This document shows, one piece after another, positions 34,145 through 41,345 of a stretch of DNA of 43,366 nucleotides. The position numbers and the translations under genes are program-made. How positions within the stretch are numbered: position 1 is the first letter of the stretch; every line of letters begins with the position of its first letter. Under the pieces are notes generated by a model. It saw only the letters and a list, made by a program, of their open reading frames with translations. It had not been told where the DNA came from and made no database searches. The stretch is from JBBDRV01 sp040905285 (GTDB lineage Bacteria; Bacteroidota; Rhodothermia; Balneolales; Balneolaceae): positions 1 through 43,366 of the forward strand of contig JBBDRV010000087.1 in the NCBI GenBank assembly GCA_040905285.1, written 5' to 3'.

Positions 34145-34403
34145 GGAACAAGCCAGGCCAAAAGGCCAAAAGTGAAAAGGCTCCGGGCTGGGGATTTTTC
34201 GGCTCATCTCCAGCGGGTTCCGCTAAAAAATTTCCATGGCGGATGTCTTCTTTCCCCTGCCGGTGTTCTTCCGTGCGCTGTCACCGTGAGCTCTCCTGTA
34301 TGTTTCCCGCCGCCGAACTTTTTCTTAACGCTTCACCGCGGCAGCTGCAGGCCGCCGAAAACTCCAACGCCTTTCACTTTTTCCCTTTTGACCCCTTGTT
34401 ACC
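34145..34403. mobile_element. ~260-bp element bounded by ~36-bp imperfect inverted arms (MITE-like or long hairpin)
   Basis: The left arm (34145-34181, GGAACAAGCC...GTGAAAAGGC) is the imperfect reverse complement of the right arm (34369-34403, GCCTTTCACTT...CTTGTTACC). Roughly 30 of 37 positions match, with small gaps. The core (34182-34368) has no convincing gene. It occupies most of the gap between the convergent MBL and methyltransferase genes. No clear target-site duplication is visible, so a decayed miniature element and a long bidirectional terminator stem are both possible. Confidence 0.4.
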
Positions 34404-34478
34404 ACCTCCGAGTCGTGATGCTCGGGAATGAACCTGGAAAATAACCGGCAAGAGATTCAGCAAGCCACAAATCAGGTT

Positions 34479-35207
34479 TTATTTCCCGGCAGTGACACAG
34501 ACAGATTCCAGCCGGATCTCTTCTCCGCCTTCTTCAAGCGGCGGCTCCGGCTTCCGGTCGGTTCCGGAAACAGTAAACCCGCTTTCTTCCAGTATGGCGA
34601 TCCATTCATCCACCTCATAAAGATTGAATCCATGCTTGACAAACGGAAACTGCCGCATGCTTTTGCCGGGCCTGAACCCCGAATAAAAAGCCCCGCCCCT
34701 TTTCAGTACCCGGTGCACTTCCTTCACGTGTTCTGCAGGTTCGTCCCAGAAATAAATCACATTATTGCAAAACACCTTGTCGAATGACTCATCGTCAAAA
34801 GGCAGATGATCACTGCTGCCCAGGTACAGGTTAAGCTTGCCTGATTTTATTGAATCCGCATTGTTCCTCTTCGCTTCCTGAACCATATCTTCTGAAAAAT
34901 CTATACCGGTGACTTGCAGCCCGCTGGCCTTTGTCAGCACGTCATTAAAGAATTTTCCGTTTGCAAAACCAATTTCCAGGATATGGTGATTATCCGATAT
35001 CTCCATTGCCTCGAGGGTCAGATCAAACAGGAACCGATTAAACCGGTTCATTTTTTCGGCAACTCTGCCCGCGAATTCCCCGGACGGACGGCGCAGCTGC
35101 CGGGCGACGAATTCCGGATCGGGTTCGGATTCCTGTTCCGATCCGTGCCCCGGATCCGGTTCAGACTGTTGTTTTCCTTCTGTCTTCTTCAGTGATGTAT
35201 TCTCCAT
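34479..35207 (-). CDS. class I SAM-dependent methyltransferase
   Basis: This 242-residue cytoplasmic enzyme has the Rossmann-type methyltransferase fold. Motif I is HILEIGFANGKFFNDVL; the acidic motif II is TGIDFSEDM. A motif IV-like DKVFCNNVIYFWDEP and HRVLKRGGAFYSGFRPGK follow. The substrate is unknown; the layout resembles ubiquinone/menaquinone-type and other small-molecule methyltransferases. The N-terminus (about 1-35) is a low-complexity stretch rich in Glu, Ser, Pro and Asp. ATG 35207 is chosen because AAGAGG lies at ribosome-binding distance upstream. An upstream ATG at 35252 would add 15 residues. It is transcribed alone, and its 3' side faces the inverted-repeat element. Confidence 0.88.
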   Translation of the reverse strand: MENTSLKKTEGKQQSEPDPGHGSEQESEPDPEFVARQLRRPSGEFAGRVAEKMNRFNRFLFDLTLEAMEISDNHHILEIGFANGKFFNDVLTKASGLQVTGIDFSEDMVQEAKRNNADSIKSGKLNLYLGSSDHLPFDDESFDKVFCNNVIYFWDEPAEHVKEVHRVLKRGGAFYSGFRPGKSMRQFPFVKHGFNLYEVDEWIAILEESGFTVSGTDRKPEPPLEEGGEEIRLESVCVTAGK

Positions 35208-35711
35208 AGGGATGCCTCTTTTTAAATAATGTACAACAATAATGTAATGCACAACTCAAATGGAATGCAAAACTCAGAGGTCGATTTTTAAACCGGGTTA
35301 AAGGCATGGGTGCGGGACTTGAGACCGGCTGGTCAGAATATGATATACATCTGACGGCTTTTTTTCGTTATCCTGTTTTGTCGGTGTGAAGAATGGTATG
35401 ATCTTGTGTTGTGGCTTGCGGTGTGACGGGTATATCTTCGGGTGTGACCCTGGATGTGCCTTGCGGATGTGAAGGGAGTATATTCCTGTGAGTGTAACCT
35501 TGGTTGTAGCTTACGGGCGGGTGTGAAGTGTGTATATTCCTGTAGTGTGACCTTGGATGTGGCTTGCGGGTGTGAAGAGTATGAACCCTGTCAGGGCAGC
35601 CTGTGTTAAGATCATATGGCGGGTCTCCCCACATCAACGACGGTAATCAGAGTATTTAAAACAGACTATTAATCTTTATTAATCAGACATTAACTGAAGG
35701 ACGACATTCTC
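35208..35711. other. 504-bp intergenic region holding a degenerate repeat array
   Basis: This divergent region lies between the methyltransferase and the DUF4175 gene. The middle third is the repeat array listed separately. The last 100 bp before 35712 are AT-rich (TATTTAAAACAGACTATTAAT), the likely promoter of the large gene. Apart from the repeats I see no gene. Confidence 0.5.
35407..35591 (+). repeat. array of about four degenerate ~40-53-bp tandem repeats
   Basis: Units begin at about 35407, 35449, 35499 and 35552. The shared pattern is CTTGGATGTGGCTTGCGGG, then TGTGAAG, GTATATTCCTGT and GTGTGAC. Unit lengths are about 42, 50, 53 and 40 bp. Copies adjoin directly, with no unique spacers as a CRISPR array would have. 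Unit lengths are not multiples of three, arguing against a coding repeat. Confidence 0.75.
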
Positions 35712-38700
35712 TTGGCAGACGAAAAGCCATATAAAAACACGGCTGAAAAGCTCCTGGCAGATCTGCACAGCGGGCATCATAAGCTGATCCGGGAGAGCCG
35801 CCTGTCTGTCCTGTTTTTGTTTGCCGGAGTGATTCTGGCCGGTTATTCGCTTTTTCTCTTTGCCGAACAGACATTTTATTTCACACCGGAGGTGAAAAGT
35901 CTTTTCTGGGCTGTGATTCTCCTGTCGGCAGCCCTGTTATCCTGGTGGATCTCCGGAAAACGGGCTACCCCTGATTTCACACGGTACTATCGCACGTTTT
36001 GCGAGAAGCACGGCTTCAGCGATCTGGAGAATGCCCTCGACCTGTATCTGGATTCATCCGGTGAGAAACCGGGCATGTATTTTCTGGCCATCGAACGAAA
36101 TCTGAAGCAGATCGACTCCGGACGTTTTCAGGAGCAGCTCAATCATTTCTCCTCCGCACAGCGGAATCACAGGACATACTTAACGGCTTTTTGTCTGCTT
36201 TTGATCAGTACGATTCTTGCAGGAACCGTTTCCTGGTCAAACAGCGACACGGTCGAACGCACCCTGGGTTTCTGGGAAACCTACGAGAAACCGAATCCCT
36301 GGGAGTTTGTTATTTCTCCCGGTGATACGACGCTTGAGCACGGCAGTTTGTTCGAACCGGAAATGGAGATCCTCGGCGACAACACATCCCTTCCCGACCG
36401 GGTGACTCTGGCAGTAAAAACCGATATTGAGAATGAATATCGCCACAGGCCGATGGATCCTTCAGGCGGCCGCTCGTTCCGGTCCCGTCCGCTTGAACTG
36501 ACGGGTGATGCTGAGTGGTATATTATCATGGATGGGTACGAAAGCCAGCGCTTTCAGGTTCATCTGCAGCTGCGGCCCCGGTTCGAGGACCTGACCGTCC
36601 GCGTATCCCCGCCCGGCTACACCGGGCTTCCCGAAACTACCCACAGCTATCCCTTTGCCCGTCTCTCTGCCTACGGCGGGTCTGATATCGCCATTGAAGG
36701 GAAGGTCAATAAACAGCTCGACGGACTGACTGTACACACCGGCGACGGAGATCTACAGATGCAGCCTTCAGAGGAGGATTCGCTGAAGGCCGGCACCTCT
36801 TTTACCCTGCAGCAAAGTGACTCTGTCCGGTTTGACATGAGTGACAGAGACGGGCTGACCAACCGGAATCCATTCCGGTTCGACCTGCGCATGCTGGAGG
36901 ATGACTACCCGGTTGTCGTCATCGAAGAACCGTCAGCCGATCTGTCCGACCCGGATCCGGACCGGATCGATATCCTTTACCGGGCCTCGGATGATTTCGG
37001 CCTCACCCGTGCCGAGCTGAACTGGGAGCTGCATCGCGCCTATACGACCGATACACTCAGGGAATCGCAATCGCTGGACCCGCCGGCATCGGGAGAAGCA
37101 GACGAGGTTTCAAAAGATCTGGCTGAACTGGACCTCCGGCCGCGGGATCAGCTGACCTTCTGGATCTCAGTATCGGATAATGATGAATTCAACGGATACA
37201 AGTCTGCCGTATCACGGCGGATTTCCCTTGAGATACCCTCTGTCAGTGCCCGGCTTGAGGAGGTCAACCGGCAGGAGCGCGATGTCCAGAGCGACCTGGA
37301 TGATGTCTCCGAAAGCCACAGCCGGATGGAACAGGAATATGAACGGCTCAGGGAGCGTATGATAGAAAATTCCGAACCGGGCTGGGAAGAAGAGGAGATG
37401 GTCGCCGATATGCAGGAACAGCAGAAGCAGATAGAGGAATCGGTCAGGCAGCTCAGTGAACAGTTCGAGGAAGTCCGGAGGGAAATTGAAAACAACAGCC
37501 GCATATCAGACGAGACCCGGCAGGCCTATGACGACCTGCAGCAGATGATTGATCAGCTGGACGACCCGGAACTGATGAAGGCCCTGGAAGAACTTCGGGA
37601 GTCCATGCAGGAGTTCAGCCGGGACAACCTGCAGGAAGCGATGGAAAATTTCGAGTTCAACGATGAAGTGTACAAGGAACGGCTTGAGCGGACTCTTGAA
37701 CTGTTTAAAACGCTGAAAATGAACAGCGATCTTGACAGGCTGGCGGCACAGTACGAGGACCTTTCGGAACGGATGAAAAATGTATCCGAAGGAGATAAAA
37801 GCACGGATGAACAGGTGAGAGAACAGCAGGGGGTATACGAGGATACCAACCGTCTGGGACAGCAGCTTGAGGATCTGGACAGCCAGCCACCGGGACGTTC
37901 TGAGGAGCAGCTCAGGCAGCTGAAGGAGGAATCCTCTGCAGAACTGGAGGACATCCGCCGGGAAATTGACGATCTGATAGAACAGGGAAAGAAAAGCAGT
38001 CAGGACAGTTCCGAACAGCAGGAGGCCGGCAGCCGATCTGCGGGGGATTCCTCCGGGGATGCGGCAGACGCCGATCAGGATGAACAACAGCAGGACGGGC
38101 AACCGCAAGACGAACAGCAGCAGGACGGGCAACCTCAGGACAGTCAACAGCAGGACGGGCAACCCCAGGACAGTCAGCAGCAGGAATCCGGCCCCGACGA
38201 GCAGGCCCGCCGGCAGCAGGCGATAGGCGAGCAGTTCGAGTCGCGGGCAGAAGCCTTTCGCGAAGCAAGGCAGCAGATGGGCGGTCAGCAGATACAGGTT
38301 AACCTGATGGCCCTGCAGCAATCCCTTTATACCCTGCTCGAGCTTTCCGACGTACAGGAAGAATTGACCCGCCAGTCCGGCCGCACGGAATCACGGAGCC
38401 AGAAATACACCGAGCTTGCAAGGGATCAGCAGAATGTTCACAGGCAGTTCAGCCAGGTGGCCGACACCCTCTTTCGTATATCCTCGGAAATTCCTAACCT
38501 TTCCAACACCATCAACCGCAAGAAAACAGAAATAGAACAGTCCCTGGCCCGGACAGTCGACCAGATGTCGGAGCGTGAGCAGGAGACGTCCGTCCTATCC
38601 GCACGTGAATCCCTCGGCGGAATCAATGAACTGGCCTCCATGCTTGCGGAAGTGATCGATCAGCTGATGAATCAGCAGAACGGGGGCGGCGCCGGCTCCA

Positions 38701-39263
38701 TGACCATGCAGCAGATGATCGAAGAGATGCAGAATATGAGCGGAAACCAGCAGATGATGAATGAACAGCTGCAGGCTATGATCAACGATATGCAGGGGGA
38801 ACGGCTGTCCCTCGAACAGTCCGAAAGGCTGGAGCAGCTTGCCCATCGTCAGAACGAAATCCGCCGGCAGATGCAGGAAATGCAGCGCAGTGGCGAATTC
38901 AGTCAGGGTGACCGGGCACTGAGTGACCTGCAGCGGATGACGGAACAGATGGAGGAAGCGATCAATGATATGCGCGGAAGCATGGTCGATCCCCTCATGG
39001 TGGAACGTCAGCAGAACATCCTTTCGAGGATGCTGGATGCAGAAGAGTCGCTGCAGGAACGGGGCCGGTCGGAAGAATATGAAGGCAGGCAGGCGGAAGA
39101 TAACGACCGTGCGGACAGGCCTCCGGAGGTTACGGCGGAAGAGCTGGAACAGGAAATCCGAACACGTCTTCAGGACCCTGATTACACCCGGTTCAGTGAC
39201 GATTACCAGCGGCTGATTGAACGGTATTTCGACCTGATCAGGCAAATTGATCAGACCGACTGA
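35712..39263 (+). CDS. DUF4175-family large membrane protein with extended coiled coil
   Basis: The 1183-residue protein starts with TTG, supported by AAGGA ten bases upstream and an in-frame stop at 35691. Three helices lie near the N-terminus (about 33-51, 62-82 and 157-176). A beta-rich, probably periplasmic region (about 200-500) follows, with RPRFEDLTVRVSPPGYTGLP and DDFGLTRAELNWELH typical of DUF4175. From about 510 to the end the chain is Glu/Gln/Arg-rich coiled coil. It is interrupted by a Gln/Asp/Pro-rich linker (about 770-840) encoded by 30-bp DNA repeats. The family's function is unestablished; in Bacteroidota it often neighbours MoxR/Bat genes, and a Bat-type VWA gene lies 1 kb away. 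Confidence 0.88.
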   Translation: MADEKPYKNTAEKLLADLHSGHHKLIRESRLSVLFLFAGVILAGYSLFLFAEQTFYFTPEVKSLFWAVILLSAALLSWWISGKRATPDFTRYYRTFCEKHGFSDLENALDLYLDSSGEKPGMYFLAIERNLKQIDSGRFQEQLNHFSSAQRNHRTYLTAFCLLLISTILAGTVSWSNSDTVERTLGFWETYEKPNPWEFVISPGDTTLEHGSLFEPEMEILGDNTSLPDRVTLAVKTDIENEYRHRPMDPSGGRSFRSRPLELTGDAEWYIIMDGYESQRFQVHLQLRPRFEDLTVRVSPPGYTGLPETTHSYPFARLSAYGGSDIAIEGKVNKQLDGLTVHTGDGDLQMQPSEEDSLKAGTSFTLQQSDSVRFDMSDRDGLTNRNPFRFDLRMLEDDYPVVVIEEPSADLSDPDPDRIDILYRASDDFGLTRAELNWELHRAYTTDTLRESQSLDPPASGEADEVSKDLAELDLRPRDQLTFWISVSDNDEFNGYKSAVSRRISLEIPSVSARLEEVNRQERDVQSDLDDVSESHSRMEQEYERLRERMIENSEPGWEEEEMVADMQEQQKQIEESVRQLSEQFEEVRREIENNSRISDETRQAYDDLQQMIDQLDDPELMKALEELRESMQEFSRDNLQEAMENFEFNDEVYKERLERTLELFKTLKMNSDLDRLAAQYEDLSERMKNVSEGDKSTDEQVREQQGVYEDTNRLGQQLEDLDSQPPGRSEEQLRQLKEESSAELEDIRREIDDLIEQGKKSSQDSSEQQEAGSRSAGDSSGDAADADQDEQQQDGQPQDEQQQDGQPQDSQQQDGQPQDSQQQESGPDEQARRQQAIGEQFESRAEAFREARQQMGGQQIQVNLMALQQSLYTLLELSDVQEELTRQSGRTESRSQKYTELARDQQNVHRQFSQVADTLFRISSEIPNLSNTINRKKTEIEQSLARTVDQMSEREQETSVLSARESLGGINELASMLAEVIDQLMNQQNGGGAGSMTMQQMIEEMQNMSGNQQMMNEQLQAMINDMQGERLSLEQSERLEQLAHRQNEIRRQMQEMQRSGEFSQGDRALSDLQRMTEQMEEAINDMRGSMVDPLMVERQQNILSRMLDAEESLQERGRSEEYEGRQAEDNDRADRPPEVTAEELEQEIRTRLQDPDYTRFSDDYQRLIERYFDLIRQIDQTD
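38091..38180 (+). repeat. three 30-bp tandem repeats encoding a Gln/Asp-rich linker
   Basis: Units at 38091, 38121 and 38151 each start CAGGACGGGCAACC and end in a CAG-type codon, encoding QDGQPQDxQQ. Partial copies flank them. The unit length is a multiple of three, so copy-number change would alter linker length without a frameshift. Confidence 0.9.
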
Positions 39264-39400
39264 GCAGGCAAATTGATCAGACAAACTGAGAAGACTGAGC
39301 AGGCTTATTGAGTAAACAACTGAGCAGACTGAGCAGACAAACAGAGCAGACAAACTGTGCAGACAAACAGAACAGAAAACCGAACAGAACGAATAAACAA
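39239..39400 (+). repeat. repeat tract spanning the DUF4175 stop codon
   Basis: CAGGCAAATTGATCAGAC occurs exactly at 39239-39256 (coding, just before the stop) and again at 39265-39282 (after the stop). Further degenerate copies of (T)GAGCAGACAAAC continue to about 39380. The tract runs to the beginning of the HAD gene. Confidence 0.85.
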
Positions 39401-39407
39401 GCTACAG

Positions 39408-40265
39408 GTGATAGATCTTTTTGTACTGGATATAGACGGTTGTATCTCACATCCATTTGAATCCCCGGACTGGGCAGCGGTTTCTGAAATACGGAAATTA
39501 AACCTGCGGAGCCGCCGGGAACGGGATATCCCCGGCCTGACTCTCTGTACGGGCCGGCCGTTTCCCTATGCGGAAGCGGTGGCGCAGTGGCTGGATATCC
39601 GGCTGCCCTTTGTATTTGAAAGTGCGGGCCTCTACCTCCCGGATACAGCCAGAATTCTGTCGCGGTACAGCAGTGACAGGGCCGCCGGGAAACCAGGCAT
39701 TGACGCAGACAGCGCTGAAAACAGCGACCCCGCCTCTGAAGGCAGCGGGGCGGCCGGTAACGGACGCTCACTCCAGCCGGTCATAAAATTCAGGAGATGG
39801 TTGACCGACCACCTCCTGCCGGATTACCCGAATGTCATGCTTGAATTTTCAAAGATGTTCGATGACGGCGTTGTTTCTCCCGACAGGGAGCAGATCGACC
39901 GCATCTACAAACAGATCCTGGAGCATGCCCGCAACCACTACCCGGATCTGGAAGTTCACCGGACGGACGTTTCCGTCAACACACTTCTGGCCGGCAACAA
40001 CAAGGGAGCCGGCTTTGAACTCTTGAGCCGTGAACTGGATGTTCCCCTGGCGCGCATGGCCTATATCGGAGACAGCGAGGGGGACATAATGCCCCTCAAA
40101 AGAGTGAAGATGCCTTTCGCCCCGTCCAACGCCATTGAACCCGTAAGGGATATTGCCGAAGTGCTCCCGGAGGAAACCTCGCAGGCCGTTCTGGAGGCAT
40201 ACCGGCGGATTATCGGGAGAAATGAACGCAACAGGTCGGTTACTGATCCGGAGAACCGGGAATGA
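39408..40265 (+). CDS. HAD-superfamily phosphatase (Cof/phosphoglycolate-phosphatase-like)
   Basis: This cytoplasmic HAD hydrolase has the nucleophile motif LFVLDIDGCIS (DxD) almost at the N-terminus. TLCTGRPFPYAEAVAQWL is motif II, a lysine motif is in NKGAGFELL, and MAYIGDSEGDIMPLK is motif IV. A type-C2 cap lies between, containing an Ala/Ser/Gly-rich insertion (about 95-120). The start is uncertain. GTG 39408 puts the DxD motif at residues 8-10, as usual. GTG 39357 adds 17 residues that are encoded by repeat DNA and is less likely. The sugar-phosphate substrate is unknown. The last 26 bp overlap the convergent VWA gene. Confidence 0.85.
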   Translation: MIDLFVLDIDGCISHPFESPDWAAVSEIRKLNLRSRRERDIPGLTLCTGRPFPYAEAVAQWLDIRLPFVFESAGLYLPDTARILSRYSSDRAAGKPGIDADSAENSDPASEGSGAAGNGRSLQPVIKFRRWLTDHLLPDYPNVMLEFSKMFDDGVVSPDREQIDRIYKQILEHARNHYPDLEVHRTDVSVNTLLAGNNKGAGFELLSRELDVPLARMAYIGDSEGDIMPLKRVKMPFAPSNAIEPVRDIAEVLPEETSQAVLEAYRRIIGRNERNRSVTDPENRE

Positions 40266-41286
40266 CGTCGCTGCCGGTCCGCATGGCTTCGGGTATCAGA
40301 AGCCCCGCGATGAACAGGCCGAGGCCGATGAGCAGCAGGAGCTGATAGCGGTTTTTATAGTCGGCATATTCTTCAGCGGCATATTCACCGCGCTGGAGCT
40401 CATCCAGTCGGGAAAGAAACGGATCGATGCCGGCGGTACCGGAGTTGATCTCAAAATAGTTGCCGTTGCCGCGGCGGGCGATATCCTGCAGGGCTTCCGG
40501 TTCCAGACGGGTGACCACTTCCCTGCCTTCCGCGTTGCGGTGATACCCGATCCGGTGGTTTGCTTCCGGATCGTAAACGGGAATACGCCCTCCTCCTCCG
40601 GTACCGATGCCGAGAGTAAAGACATGGACCCCGTCCGAGGTCAGCTCATCCAGCGCGCTGTTGTAGGAAGGGCCGTGATTTTCGCCGTCCGATATCATCA
40701 GCATCACCCGCGCTGCCTCCGGGCGCGGTTCCAGCCGGTCATATGTTTCTTTTGCCTTTTCAAAGGCCGCACGAAAATTGGTCGTCGAGCCGGGAAGCTG
40801 CCGGGTTTCCGCGATATCCAGAAACATCCGCAGAGCGGAATAGTCCTGGGTCACCGGACTCTGCACAAAGGCTTCGCCGGTAAAAACCAGCAATCCGATG
40901 CGGTCTCCGCGGGAATGCTCTATCAGCCGCTGGATTTCGAATTTCGCTTTTTCAAGCCGGGTGGGTCGGATGTCTTCGGCATTCATGCTGCGGGAAAGAT
41001 CCAGTACCACCAGCAGGTCCAGGCCCCGCCGCTCCACATCCCTCACTTCCGTGCCGATCCTGGGCCCCGCAAGACCCACAATGAAAAAAGAGAAAGCGGT
41101 CAGGATAAGTATCACTTTGAGCCGGATGCCGCGGGCCCAGAATCCGACACGCAGCCGGCTCAGGAGGCGCCGGTCAAAAACCCGATCCAGTCTCTTCTCC
41201 TGCCGGTGTCTGTACCACCACAATAATCCTGCAACAAGCGGGATCAGCAGCAGCAGCCAAAGTGATGAGATATTATGCCAGATCAT
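40240..41286 (-). CDS. Bat-type VWA-domain membrane protein (BatA/BatB-like)
   Basis: The 348-residue protein has two N-terminal helices (about 9-24 and 56-74), a periplasmic or cytoplasmic VWA domain (about 88-290) and a C-terminal helix (about 315-335). The metal-ion-dependent adhesion site is intact: VVLDLSRSM (Asp96, Ser98, Ser100), a later TNF threonine and MISDGENHG aspartate. HVFTLGIGTGGGGRIPVYD is typical of Bat proteins, which work with MoxR ATPases in envelope stress or aerotolerance in Bacteroides. No MoxR or DUF58 gene is in view. It lies 59 bp downstream of the Wza-like gene on the same strand. Confidence 0.9.
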   Translation of the reverse strand: MIWHNISSLWLLLLIPLVAGLLWWYRHRQEKRLDRVFDRRLLSRLRVGFWARGIRLKVILILTAFSFFIVGLAGPRIGTEVRDVERRGLDLLVVLDLSRSMNAEDIRPTRLEKAKFEIQRLIEHSRGDRIGLLVFTGEAFVQSPVTQDYSALRMFLDIAETRQLPGSTTNFRAAFEKAKETYDRLEPRPEAARVMLMISDGENHGPSYNSALDELTSDGVHVFTLGIGTGGGGRIPVYDPEANHRIGYHRNAEGREVVTRLEPEALQDIARRGNGNYFEINSGTAGIDPFLSRLDELQRGEYAAEEYADYKNRYQLLLLIGLGLFIAGLLIPEAMRTGSDVIPGSPDQ

Positions 41287-41345
41287 ACATCGTCCGTACC
41301 AAAAACACGATAGATTAACAAAAACCGGTGGATTAAACGGTGTTC

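Noticed and set aside
35407..35591. CRISPR array
   Set aside because: Repeats are degenerate and directly adjoining, with no unique spacers and no cas genes in the window.
35368..35637. 89-codon minus-strand open frame across the repeat array
   Set aside because: The His/Pro/Thr-rich peptide only mirrors the DNA repeat, unit lengths are not multiples of three, and no family resemblance is seen.
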